A DNA stretch of 64,000 nt from Actinostola sp. cb2023 (Eukaryota > Cnidaria > Anthozoa > Actiniaria > Actinostolidae), in contig JAUJYZ010000059.1 in the NCBI GenBank assembly GCA_033675265.1, positions 124,001 through 188,000 on the forward strand, written 5' to 3'. The translations under genes and the position numbers were made by a program. The notes beneath the pieces were generated by a model, which was not told where the DNA came from, ran no database searches, and was given only the letters and a program-made list of their open reading frames with translations. This document shows positions 25,692 through 37,200 of the stretch, piece by piece. Within the stretch, counting starts at the first letter, position 1. Every line of letters begins with the position of its first letter.

Positions 25692-28600
25692 TTAACTTTG
25701 CTCTGGCAGATCATCATCACCATCCATCTCGGGGTCGGTGTAATCCTTAGTCTTTACATCTGCATCTTCACCATACTGAATAGCCGTGTCAATCTGGCTC
25801 AGCAGGACCATTATAGAGTCCTCGTCATTTGGGTTTAAAGGCAAAAAGTAAACCATGCTGTAGTCTTCTATCTGGAAAAGCAAACGATAATCAAATCTGA
25901 GTCTTTTTACGCTTGATGAAACCTTACAATCTACTTCACAAACTACAGTATTACCAAGCGACAAATAATCAGTTACTCTATAACTTAGGCCATGTTTACA
26001 CTTGGTGGTTTACTGAAGTAAACGAGTTACCGAACCTTGGTAGAAATTAGAACACTAACTTGTTTGTTGAGCGGTTAACCTTAGTTTTCTGATTTGTAAC
26101 TTGCAGGGTTCCCACTGACCTTGAAAAGTCAGTGAATTCTGATTATTTTTCAAGGTCAAGGAATTGTCAGGGAATTTTGATTTTGGTCAGGGAATTTTGT
26201 AATTTACCCAAAAGTCAGTGAAAAGTCAGGGAATTTCTGTCAGCCTTCACAAAATCGATATGTACAGTGTAGCATAATTATGGATAACTTTTAGACAGGT
26301 TGTGATCAATCATGATGAAGACTCACAAAAAAGTTTAAAAGTTGTCATTGACCTATATATGGTCCATGTAAATGTATTTCTTCATACATACATACGGTAT
26401 ATTGCATTAAAAAGACTATGTATAGTAAGTTGCACTGCAGGATATCATAGTAAAACAAGTGTACAGTATGGTCAGTGAAAAATGGTTTTGGTCCGGGAAA
26501 AGTCAGAGAATTTTATTTTTCCGGATGAGTGGGAACCCTGATAGTGCTCAAGTGTAAACACAGCATTAGATATTCAAATCATTCTACAAACACTATGGAC
26601 TGCAAGCTGCCACTCTGTACCTTTCTTTTTAGCTCATTACAGATTTGATGACCCATCACTCTACCCCTCCTCCTCCTCCCTACCCGAGGTACCCTTGTCC
26701 CAGGAATTAAGCCACAAGAGAGAAGCAAAACCTCTGGGACCAAGGTATGTATGTACACCTTGAACTCATTTAAATGGATGAAGGGGAAATAGATGTCATA
26801 CCAGTTGTGCTAGTGCTTTGTTCAGCTTCCTGAACTTTTTATTCATTGTACTGCCAAGCTCGTCGAAAAGCATTTTTGGATCAGGATCTAAAAATCTGTT
26901 TCAGAACAAACACAAGTTGGAATGTTTCTGATGATCAGAGTAAAACAATTAATTTTTTGGTGAAATTACAACCATTACACTGCAAGAATGGAGTATTAGT
27001 GACATGGTGGGCAAAAAAGTATGTGAAATCGCCAACGTTTGTATAACTTCTACAGTTTTAATCCAATCAAAATGAAACTTGGCAACATGACAGTACATGT
27101 CAAGACAACAAATTTGTTCTTTTTTGATTTTTGGCGGGAAAATGACGTCATGAACATGACAACAAATTTTGAAATTCAAAACTACACTAAATTAATCATT
27201 GCATCTGAAGGAACGTGTTTAATTAGAGATATAGCTGAAATAATATCTCAGATATCGTTATTCAATCCAAAGATTAATTTTTGAAATGTGCAAAATCAGC
27301 CATTTTGTTACTAAAAATAGCACAAAATGGCGGAAATTTCACATTTCAAAAATTAATATCTTTGGATTGAATAACGATATCTGAGATATTATTTCAACTA
27401 TTTTCTAATTTTACATGTTCTTTCAAATGCAATGATTAATTTAGTGTAGTTTTGAATTTCAAAATTTGTTGGCATGTTCATGTCATTTTCTCGCCAAAAA
27501 TAAAAAAAAAAAAAAAACAATTTCTTGCCTTGACATATGCTGTCACGTTGCCAAGTTTCATTTTGATTGGGTTAAAACTGTAGAAGTTATACAAACGTTG
27601 GCGATTTCGCATACTTTTTTGCCCACCGTGTGACTTGTGATCAAAACCCAAATTCTCCTTTGAAATTCAAAGAATCTTGAGGAGAATTTAGAGTTTGATC
27701 AGATTTCAAAGCCACAGTTACATATTTGGTGTGTTATCACTTTGCATGGCTCACATCAGATGTTGCTTATATCTTTGCCATCTCGAGTGTAATAGGGGAC
27801 TTGCACTAAGAGGTCAAGTGACCCCAACCCCCTTACATGTAAATCGAACAGCAGAGTCAAAATAAACTCCAGAAATGAAAATTGCAAATTTTAGTAGGAT
27901 TCGCATTAGGAAAAAGTGCTGGATTGCAAGCTCTTGCCATCCAATGCATTTTCCAAACAAAATCTTAGAAAACATTTATTTTATTTTAATGGCATTTCTC
28001 CTGTGTCGGACATGATCTGAAACTTGTCAAGGTCTCCATACAGAAGATGGTCGGTACCTTTCTATTTCTTTCATCTGTGTCTTGTTCAACAAATCCATTT
28101 TGGTCATGACATTGACGTGGGGTATTTCTAGTCGGATCATTGCCGACAATGCAGACAGAATCCCTGAGAAGAACTTACTACACTCCACCATGAATTGAGA
28201 ATCAATCAGGAACACCCCACAAACTCTGAAATCCCACTGCTGAAGGGCTTCAAGGAAATTGTCGCATTACAGGTAAATGGGTGTACAATTCAATTTGCCC
28301 TGAAAAACAATGCGCAAACAAATCAATCAACTATTTTAATTTAAAAAAAACCTTTGGTATACATTAGGTATATCTCTGCAGGCTGAGCATCTACATTACT
28401 TTTAACATTTTACCATTGTTAGTTCATGCTACATGTACATTATTTGAGAGTCTTTTTCATATGATGAAAGTGTCCAAGTGGTAGGGGTGATTGACGGTTG
28501 GTTTTGAAAATGACTCCAAAAAAGAGCTGTTGAAGCCATGTTGATTTCAACCCCTAAACAGTACGACCATATATGATGACTTTTTTTTTATTTTTTTATA

Positions 28601-30363
28601 TAAATAGACACTTGGGAGCATCAAACACTTTATAAGTCAGAGAGGATTAAGTTTGTAAGCTGGTGAAAAAGTGATTGAGTGTGTTTAATCAGTGGCTGGA
28701 CAACATCTTTCTTCTGTTCTTTCATATTTGTTCAATAAAGAAAATAAATAACAATAATTATTAATTTATTGGCCCTAGCCTCCATTGCAGACGTTTTAGT
28801 TGGTTCACTTTTTTACGGAGTCATGTTACGTAACTGACTTTTGGGTCAGAACCCCTAAAAGGTTCACACAGGAAATATGTTCAGCCCTACAAGGACTGCC
28901 GATCACCCCTACCACTTGGAGAAAGGGAATAACCCCCCCCCCCCCCCCCCCCGTGATCTGTAATGTGTTACCAACCTACCTACCTGGACAGTCAAACAAG
29001 ATATAGTCATCATCATCATCACCCAACTGCTCTTGAAACCATTCCAAGTTTTGAACAAAATACCTAACAGTTTACAAACACAGAGCTAAAACTCTTGAAG
29101 CACAGCTGGTCCAAATGAGATGTGAACAGTAATATTATTAGACGCAAATAATCAGTATTGGAAGATTGATTGTATAAAGCACTGAGACTTCGTCATATGC
29201 ACTTTCAAGAAATAAATTATTATTATTAATATTACTATTGAATTTATTATGTTATTGTCATCTGATGCATGCACAAGCTGAACATATTGTAAAGCGCATC
29301 TGGACTTTTAGGAAGATGCGCTATATAAATTATGTATATTATTATTATTATTATTAAAGCGTTGGAAATAAAGGGAATCTAGTTCCATGGTTGTGAGTGG
29401 ACATGTCAGATGACGTATGTTCAATCATAAATAATAATCCTTATTTTGAAAGAGGAGCCACAGGGAGCCCAATAATAAAACAGTGTACATGGAAAAAATG
29501 AAAGTGAACAAATGCAGAGACTTTGGGTCAAAATTTCCTTGAAAAGTAGATATACATGTAGGTATGTGTAGGACTTGTAGCGAGTGTAATCAAAACTTAA
29601 CATACTCTAAACAAAATATAAGGCCACCATTAGGACCAAGTTTAAGATCGTCAGCATCCATGACATCATCTAATTCAACCAGTTCTCGGATATCTGAAAA
29701 GAATGTACAACATAATGTAAAGTACATACCGACGAAAGGCTAAAGCTTGAAATGCACCGACTGTCTTAGTAGGTGCTTCACTCAATCTAATTTATCTTTA
29801 CAAGAAACATGTAGGTAGTGATGCATATATTTTCCTTGAGTTGTGTTCTAAGTAGACAGAAATGGCATCCCTGCAGAGGACTAAATATAACATCCAGCCA
29901 TGATTCTAGGCTATATTACAGCTAAATTTCATTTATTTTTCATTATTCATAATAATAACTACAAATAATTATTTACATAGTGCTTTTTCCAAGAGCTCAA
30001 TGGTGCTTTACAATTCATTTGGTCACCCTCCCACCCATCCTGATCCATCCATCCATCTATTCACTCATTTAACATACCTACTGATACTGGATATTTGAAA
30101 TGTTCAGCTGCAGGATCCAAGTTCACTACTTGCACACTTCGACCGATGTTTTCACAGTGTTTATAAATAGTATTGCAATAAGTGGACTAGAAGACAAACA
30201 AAAAATGCAGTTGAGAGCAACAAAATAAGCATGACATTGACAATATCCTTGTTCATTTGCACGTGATAACTTCTCGGGTATAAAATCCTAGTAAACTTCC
30301 GATCAGCAAAAACCTTACCTTTCCACTTCCTGCCGGACCCATAACAAACTGTGCATACCTCAT
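25692..30363 (-). CDS. GPN3: GPN-loop GTPase 3
   Basis: Seven exons on the minus strand: 30363-30319, 30186-30078, 29693-29606, 29063-28984, 28299-28058, 26895-26802 and 25871-25692. The product would be about 278 aa (human GPN3 is 284). Seen: P-loop GPAGSGKST (residues 9-17), the defining GPN motif (71-73, LKLGPNGGL), switch motif [14 protein letters not shown], and the guanine-specificity motif TKMD ([12 protein letters not shown]). The C-terminus [17 protein letters not shown] and IQYGEDADV is GPN3-like. GPN GTPases act in cytoplasmic assembly and nuclear import of RNA polymerase II. Exon 5 contains one extra base near 28253-28256: after LPVMRQF the frame must shift by one to read [12 protein letters not shown]. 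The exon is otherwise intact and all other borders agree in phase. The gene is divergent from the rhomboid gene. Confidence 0.92.
25985..26567. repeat. MITE (TTAGGCCATGTTTACACTTG) with a nested CAGGG element
   Basis: The outer element begins TTAGGCCATGTTTACACTTG and ends CAAGTGTAAACACAGCATTAG. Inside it, 26104-26540 begins CAGGGTTCCCACTGACC and ends GTGGGAACCCTG: a 437-bp hAT-like element full of GTCAGGGAATTTT words. A related outer element without the insert is at 42636-42775, so the nesting can be read directly by comparing the two. Lies in GPN3 intron 6. Confidence 0.85.
27004..27632. repeat. Long foldback element (about 300-bp arms) in GPN3 intron 5
   Basis: ATGGTGGGCAAAAAAGTATG at the left and CATACTTTTTTGCCCACC at the right. 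The arms continue through CGCCAACGTTTGTATAACTT, TTTGGCGGGAAAATGACGTC / ATTTTCTCGCCAAA and GATATCGTTATTCAATCC around a centre near 27315 (AAAATGGCGGAAATTT). Frames inside on both strands mirror each other. Confidence 0.9.
27628..27714. repeat. GTGACTTGTGATCAAAA hairpin repeat
   Basis: GTGACTTGTGATCAAAACCC, AAATTCTCC, TTTGAAATTCAAA, then GGAGAATTTAGAGTTTGATC. It sits directly against the right end of the 27004-27632 foldback. The best-preserved relative, in opposite orientation, is at 32985-33075. Confidence 0.65.
29255..29357. repeat. SINE/LINE 3' tail (GTAAAGCGCATC...GCGCTATATAAATTAT)
   Basis: TTGTAAAGCGCATCTGGAC, then GATGCGCTATATAAAT, then (ATT)n. This GCGC-stem plus TATATAAAT plus ATT-tail layout is the common 3' end of several animal SINE/LINE families. 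Only the tail is present. Located in GPN3 intron 3. Confidence 0.6.
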
Positions 30364-30682
30364 CCTTGTTCAACGATGCCAAATCATCCTTTTTCCAAGC
30401 TAAAAACTGTGAACAAACTTTCAATAAAAATTATTTTGACATCTGGTCAGTGATATTTCAACGAAACATAAGCGCAGACAGTCGCTGCGCAAATACTGAT
30501 ATTAATCACCGCTGACCGCGTCAACGAAAAGTTTTTTAAAATTGAGGTTTTGTCAATTTTGTGTTTACATTTTCTTCGCTTTCTTTCAATTATATAACAT
30601 ATATCGAATCAGCATTGCCCGCAAGAGACAAAGATGAGGTCATATGTGTGATGCATTCTCCAAAACACATTAAAAGGCGACG
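30364..30682. promoter_or_regulatory. Putative bidirectional promoter, GPN3 / rhomboid
   Basis: Only 319 bp separate the start codons of the minus-strand GPN3 gene and the plus-strand rhomboid gene, so both transcripts must start here or from overlapping sites. No clear TATA box. CGCTGACCGCGTCAACG (about 30510) is a small CpG-containing patch in otherwise AT-rich sequence. Confidence 0.55.
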
Positions 30683-30853
30683 ATGGTTGGCCGAAAGCTT
30701 TTCAGATTTCTGCAGATTCCTCTCATCACGAGTTGTTGCATAGCAATTTGCACAACGTTGTATTTCATGGACTTTCATAAAATAATCGGATGGAAACACA
30801 AGCATTTATGTCTTAGTTCACACGAGATAATACGCTCTGGCGAAGGTAAAGCT

Positions 30854-30885
<32 letters not shown>

Positions 30886-32890
30886 AATAATAATAATAAT
30901 AATGAAATAATAATAAGCTTAATAATAAAATAATGATAATAATAAAATAATAATAATAATAATTTATTAGCTTCCTTTTGTGCAACTGGTGCGTTCTTGC
31001 CTGTGTTCTTTGGTGTTGCTTGTGTTCTTGTGGTTGCTGCTGATGATGATAAAAAAATGGATGATGATGACTAGTGTATTTCACTTTTATGTGTTTACCC
31101 TCTTTAAATAAAGTATTCTTCTTCTTCATGACTGATGATGATAGGGCTAAACTTTAGCATACTCAATCATATGATCCCTCGACCACTGCATATTATGAAT
31201 AACAATAGAATCCATTGTATTTTCTATCATTTTCAAAGAGTTTCACTGTCATGCTCGAGGATCCAGTGTTTTTTGTACTTCGGAGCGCCGGGCAAAAACT
31301 GCTGGATCCTCGAGCATGTTTCACTGTATGATTTGTAAGATCTTGGTCATATAAGTGCATGCATGCATGCAATTGCACCAATGATTATCTGATTAAAGTT
31401 GTTGTTGTTGATTTTGGGTTCATACATGTATAGCTGTTTTTGTGTGTGTGTGTGTGTGCTATACTACATTTCCTACTTTTTCGAATCGTATTTTATTTTA
31501 TTTTATTTTTCAGTCTTCAGGATCTTAACCCACGCATTTTTCCACAAAGGACCTTGGCATTTGGCTGTTACAATGATCCCAATGCTCATTCTTGGAACAA
31601 TAATAGAGCGATATATTGGAAGTATTCTGTTTTTCCTCGTCATTACTCTCTGTTGGGTTATATCTACGACCCTTGAAGTTGCCATGGCAACCATGTTATA
31701 TCATGTCTTTCACGGTATGTTTCATGGATGTAGTCTTGGTTTCTCTGGCATCGTGTTTGGCCCTGACTGTTGTACTACCCAAAGTTGTTAAGCACAAAGC
31801 ATGTGGATTCAGTATTTTTCAAGTCCCACTTTCGTTGCTGCCATGGATATTCATTTTCCTGTACTATTTTGGGTTTCATCGGGGGTCAGTTTTCCTGCAT
31901 CTTGGAGGAATTATTGCTGGTTATGCTTGTATCCTATGTGTATCTATCTAATCTACAGCACCATCTTTGGTGGGTGGTAGTTATGCAATTTTCTCTCCAG
32001 TAAATGGATTATTTATTGAATGGGATTTTTTCATCTTCTAGATCTGAGAAGTGTATGGAAAATCATTAGACTGATTCCATAAGTCGGTCTGCGAAAACAG
32101 CGACAGGGGCGGATCCAAGGAGGGGCATGCGCGGGGCCGGTGCCCCCCCCCCTTGAGTTGGGCCCGATACATATTCGCCCACGTCTCCCCACCATTTGAT
32201 GCCCAGAATGGATGGAAATTGCATTTTTGAGCTTCTAGATTTCAAAATTTTCTGGGGGGGCATGCCCCCAAACCCCTCTTCCCCAGAAGAAGGGGCCTAA
32301 CGGTCCCTTAGTGGTGCACCCCCCTTTCAAAATCTCTAGATCCCCTGAGCGACTTATGCAATCAGTCTAGATCAGTCTAGCAAAATCATGTTTTTGTAAA
32401 ACCAGCTTTGGTGTACCAATTTGCTACAAATATACTGGTAGTATAAATCGGCTGGCCAATGTCTCAGCTATTTTATACCATTGATAAATCAAATAATATT
32501 ACAGGAAATTAAAAAAAATGGTATCGTCATTGCGACCCTTGTACCGAAGACACATTTTAGCCCCACCACTTTTAAGCTTGCTCCGCGGGCCCTGACAATA
32601 TATCCTGTTTAAAAATTCTGCCAATATTTAGTCTATGCTTCTGGTAATTAACTAATTAAGTTACAATTTTGTTTACATTATTTGTTGGTCCTTAACTGAT
32701 TGATAAGATAAGTATGATGTCTTCAACTGTTGTCTGCCTTCGCCTGAAAGACTAGCCGAGTGGGAACACTGCGATCACTTACAGTTTCTTGTGAAGATGC
32801 CTTGTTTTATCAGGTTTGCTCAACTTACTCCATCATCACACGTTCAGATTGCTGTCAGACGAGAACACATTTTTGGAAGCAGCATTCTGA
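30683..32890 (+). CDS. Rhomboid-family intramembrane serine protease
   Basis: Three exons: 30683-30845, 31514-31928 and 32814-32890, about 217 aa. Residues 1-30 hold the first membrane segment (LITSCCIAICTTLYFM). Then follow VFRILTHAFFHKGPWHLAVTM and IERYIGS, the L1-loop/TM2 pattern of rhomboids. The catalytic serine is in GFSG (near residue 131), and the catalytic histidine in FLHLGGIIAGYA (near 183), so both dyad residues are present. The C-terminus is short (LLNLLHHHTFRLLSDENTFL). Its small size and GFSG motif recall RHBDD1/RHBDD2-type single-domain rhomboids; the exact orthologue is unresolved. Exon 2 has one base too many at 31759-31760: GFSGIVF and the following LTVVLPKVVKHKACG are in different frames, although everything else fits. 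Divergent from GPN3. Confidence 0.85.
30855..30965. repeat. TAA microsatellite in rhomboid intron 1
   Basis: Imperfect (TAA)n with TAATAAAATAATGATAA interruptions, starting 10 bp after the exon 1 donor site. Confidence 0.9.
31248..31319. repeat. Hairpin CATGCTCGAGGATCCAG
   Basis: CATGCTCGAGGATCCAGTG at the left and CTGGATCCTCGAGCATG at the right, arms about 27 bp around a GC-rich loop. One arm also occurs at 1467-1545. In rhomboid intron 1. Confidence 0.75.
32067..32373. repeat. Foldback MITE with AGACTGATT(C/G)CATAAGTCG ends and C-runs
   Basis: TTAGACTGATTCCATAAGTCG at the left; CGACTTATGCAATCAGTCTAG at the right. Inside are GGCGGATCC, a CCCCCCCCC run, GGGGGGGCATGCCCCC and AGATCCCCT, similar to the G/C-run element at 13729-13918. 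In rhomboid intron 2. Confidence 0.75.
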
Positions 32891-32984
32891 AAAATGCAGA
32901 TCCAGAGTAAGTTGAGAATTTGGAGAGAATCAAAAATAATAGCATCGGGGATTAAGTGATGAACTGAAGGGCTCCCTGCAAGAA

Positions 32985-33075
32985 CAACGTAAGTGATCTC
33001 TGATCAAATTCTAAATTCCCCTAGAGATTCTTTGAATTTCAAAGGAGAATTTGGGTTTTGATCGCAAGTCACTTA
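32985..33075. repeat. GTGACTTGTGATCAAAA hairpin repeat, inverted copy
   Basis: GTAAGTGATCTCTGATCAAA, then ATTCTTTGAATTTCAAAGGA, then TTTTGATCGCAAGTCACTTAC: the best-preserved member of the family also seen at 25408 and 27628. It lies downstream of the rhomboid stop codon. Confidence 0.7.
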
Positions 33076-33162
33076 CTCTGCTCTTGCAGGAACCCCTTCA
33101 ATTAGTGAAAAAATTACCATTAGACCCACGATTCCATAAAATGGGATTGTTTGATTGGATGA

Positions 33163-33169
33163 GATTAAC

Positions 33170-33258
<89 letters not shown>
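33163..33258. repeat. ATT trinucleotide microsatellite
   Basis: About 30 uninterrupted copies; the poly-Tyr frame across it is an artefact. Confidence 0.95.
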
Positions 33259-33691
33259 GTTTGGCTCAGAAAGAAGGTAGGTTTCCCACTCATATACGAA
33301 AATAAACTACATACGTAGAGCATTATGTGATGACACTGGGGGCTATGGAGGATGTCCCTACCCTAAATCTCAGAGGGTCCCCCAGGGGAAACACTGAAAT
33401 CAGAAATAAGATGGATTCAATGATATCCTTCGCCTTCTTACTATACTTTATTACTCATTGCAGGTCTGGAATGACAGAGATTTGAGATTTCTGAAGAGAT
33501 TAATAGAGATCTTAGTAGTTAAATGTAAGATAATATATTCAAATATTAATATTTTTAGAAAAGGAATAAAAGTAAGTAGAACTTTGCATCAAAGTATGAC
33601 AAATATTAAAAACATTGTACATCCATGTGTAGTGGAGTATTTAGTGGATGTTGGAAGAGTGAAGGCTTCACTTATTGATTGGAGGCGTCAC

Positions 33692-33893
33692 TAATAGGCG
33701 ACTTGCATGATGACGTTGTTTTACTACAAGTACCAGAATGCTTTGGGAATTTTCTTTCTTATTCAGATTTTTTACTCCCTCATGAGAATAGTAAGACAAT
33801 ATTTATTGGTGCTAATTTTCTAACAAAAGAAAATGGGCAAAGCATTCTGGTACTTGTAGTATATGACGCCATCATGCAAGTCGCCTATTGATT
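33692..33893. repeat. Foldback MITE, TAATAGGCGACTTGCATGATG ends
   Basis: ATAGGCGACTTGCATGATG, ACTACAAGTACCAGAATGC and TTTG return inverted as CAAAGCATTCTGGTACTTGT and CATCATGCAAGTCGCCTAT. Arms about 60 bp. Frames inside are not genes. Confidence 0.85.
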
Positions 33894-34213
33894 GAATTAT
33901 CATTTGCAAATTGAAACATATTATATTGTGAAATGAATTAGTGAATGGGTGAAAAAATAAGAAAAGAAGGAGGGAAACTGGAATCTGAGACTCTTTATTT
34001 TTCATAAAGCTCCTTCTATACTCCCTACTTTCCCTTCCTACTTTGTGTAATCATCTATCACACTTTTCCCGGGATACTCTCAAAGTGGAGTGGTCTGTGG
34101 TTAATAGATGGGGTTCCTGTGCCGTCAAAACCAAAAGACACTGGTGCCAAGGGCGGATATTTGTCTTTGCAAAGCATACCGGGTATTTCTTGTTTCCCAT
34201 ATTTCTTCTAAAA

Positions 34214-37200
34214 ATGGCTGCAACCAGGAGACTAGCAAAGGTAGCAACTTTACTCCCCCATAACTCTGTACAAAACAAACTAAGACACCAACTTGTAGAA
34301 GAGAAACCTTTGCGGAACCTGTGAAAGCCATTTATGGTTTGAAGGTTGTTGAGAGTGACACAAACAGCGCTGAAATCTCGGAAACTCGGTCCTGACCCAG
34401 TTTCCAGTTGAAGTGTCTGTACCGTTTACGACACGTTTTGAGATTTTTCCTGTCTTGATTTGAGTTTAGAAACGGACTTCGGATTTATCTTAGATCTTAA
34501 CGAGGTGGTTCAGGCTAGAAGAGCTTCGAATCTCTGATTTTAGCCGTTTGAAATGTCTTGTTTGCTTTAGGAACGCACCAAACGACAGCTTCAGAGTTGA
34601 GCTCTGTTGATGAAATTTCACCCAGAAATTGTGAAATGTTTGGACGAATCCAATGTTGGATCTGTCTTTCAACGAACCGGCGTCGTTTAGACTTTACTTG
34701 ATAACGTATGTATTTATGTGATGGGTTTTATAGGAACTGAAAGACATAAGAGCCAAAGGCAAAGCTGGAATTCTTCACGATATTGAGGTCGATCAATCGA
34801 GTATTTTAAATTGGACGGGATTGATATTACCGGTAAGTTATCCATCTCGATCGAGGACAGTTGTTTCGTTGCATAATCATCAATCTGAAACGCTTTAAAT
34901 CTAAATGAAGTTTTGCTTGTGTGTATTTTCTTTTGATTAGTATTTGTGTGAACATATGTCAATACTGAACACTTTGCAATCGCGAAATTCTACATTAATC
35001 TTTTAATATGTAAGCTTATTTGTACATGTTCTTTAAGACTTTATACCATGATCAAAGTTGAACTCACACCTAATCATTATTCTAAGTACTAATATACAAT
35101 GATTAAAGAAACTGATTTCAACAGGTTTTGATAATGAAGTGTACCCTAAGACTAAAGGCCGATTTACACGATACGATTTGTCGGCCCGATTTTTGATAAG
35201 CTTCGTTCGGAAAAATGAAGAAATCGGCCCGATTCGGAAAAATCTGTTGCTTTCGTGTCGGGCCGATTTTTTGAAAGGAAAATAAATTGAATTGGAGTGT
35301 TAAAAACAATAGAACTCAAATCGGGCTGACAAATCGTATCTTGTAAATCTGCCTTAAGCATGACGAACTTTATAGTGCTCTGAATTTGTGGCACCCTGCT
35401 GATGTTCGTCGGTTGAACCGACCAACATCAGCATGCGGTCTTGCTAAGCTAGTGTGAACCATGTCAAACGATGTCAAACTGCAGATACCAACAAAGTAAT
35501 ATCAGTAGGACTAGTAGGCTGTGTATTAGATATTCTGCAGCATCTCGGAGTTACCAGTCGATCGTCATGAATGATATCACCGAATAACAAAAGACTGAAA
35601 CGGGGTATAAGCGACGTAGTTATACAGAAAACCATCGACGGCTGTTCGAGATGTTTCGGCAGATGCCTTTGCAGTGTTTATATACACGAGCGTTTCGCGA
35701 CCAATTGAGCAAACGTTACCAGATAAGTATTGCTTTAAGATGTGCTTTTACTGCCATTCTGATCGATTTTATCAAAGTAGTGTAATTATAGATCGATAAT
35801 ACATCTTTCACTGTAGCTTCTGGACGTCAAAGAGCTAAAACATTACAATATTTTGACCACGCTACAAAGTGGCGCCAAAATTCAAAATATCAGAGTTTCA
35901 TCATGCATATTTCAGAAAAACATGTGTGTACCGTGTAATAATACATAAAACTAGGATCTAAAATTTCTCTCATATTTGTGCCGCTCCTGAGCACACATGA
36001 TGAGCTTGATTCGAGTCATGATTCTATATGTTCCCGCGTAATATTTATATACGACTGAATGGCGTGACCACAATATGTATCAGTTTAGTAGTTTTAGCGT
36101 ATAGCGGTATCATTCGCGGAATATCTTAACATTTAACAACATTGACCGCCTTGAAACAGCAGAGTTGCTTGGCTGAAAGGTTGTAACTCTGTGAGAGATT
36201 TCTCCTGGTGTTTCATTGGGCGGCAATTAACAATATTATCCGGATACTCGAATACCAGCTTTAAAACTAGCCGGTCCACTAACATTTAACAACATTGACT
36301 GCCTTGAAACAGCAGAGTTGCTTGGCTGAAAGGTTGTAACTCTGTGAGAGATTTCTCCTGGTGTTTCATTGGGCGGCAATTAACAATATTCTCGATACTC
36401 GAATAAACAACATTGACTGCCTTGAAACAGCAGAGTTGCTTGGCTGAAAGGTTGTAACTCTGTGAGAGATACAGTTTACTATATTTCTCCTGGTGTTTCA
36501 TTGGGCGGCAATTAACAGTAACAAGTTAGACCAAGTTGTAAATATTACTGCTATGGTTCGCCGGTATATTACGATCGAGTTTACAAAATCACAATTATAG
36601 TGAGATCAAGTTGTAAATATTTTTACATATTCAGTTACCCGTACGTACACTGTATACTAGTAAGTTAAAAATATTTCAGTAGTGTTGCCGCTTGAAAACA
36701 TCAGACTAATTTTATTCCCTGAACAGCTAAAAATAAATAGTACATCCTTGCAATACTATCTGTGTAATATATATCCTGCTGACATACGGACACCTTTCAT
36801 GCTGTGCTCATGCTGTGCGATTCAAAGCACTATAAAGTTCGTCATGTTAATTTGTCTGTGCGACATTTTTGGGAAAAACTGTTTTAAACTCTCACTAAGG
36901 CCAGCTTTGCCCTCAATCTCCATGCATCTCCTATAAAGGCCTTTAAAGTGCCTATGAAACGAAAATGTCGATCCTTGTTTTATTGTACATTATTGTTGTT
37001 TGGTCTTTCTCAGAACATTTGCTGTAGTTAAACGTCGACTTTCAGTGTGCAAACATTTACTTTTGCCGGTTCGAAAATTATCATTTTCAACCAAATTGTG
37101 CGACAAAAGACTGGGCTCTTGACAATGGCTCGGCGACCTCAAGAGGTGTGCATGCCTTTGTTATGCACAACTCTTGACGTCACATTTCTATAGTTTGACC

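Noticed and set aside
26846..27284. Small frames around GPN3 exon 6 and in the foldback
   Set aside because: They read antisense to exon 6 or lie in arms of a palindrome and mirror each other.
29631..29631. Search for tRNA, rRNA or other structured RNA genes in the window
   Set aside because: No cloverleaf with A/B boxes or rRNA-like sequence was recognised by eye. The GCGC-stem tail at 29255-29357 is a retroposon end. A tRNAscan or Rfam search would be needed to exclude them.
32793..32910. Frame MPCFIRFAQLTPSSHV..., first read as part of a HECT ligase
   Set aside because: The same DNA in another frame is the in-phase last exon of the rhomboid gene with a stop codon at 32888; the HECT resemblance was only a few residues.
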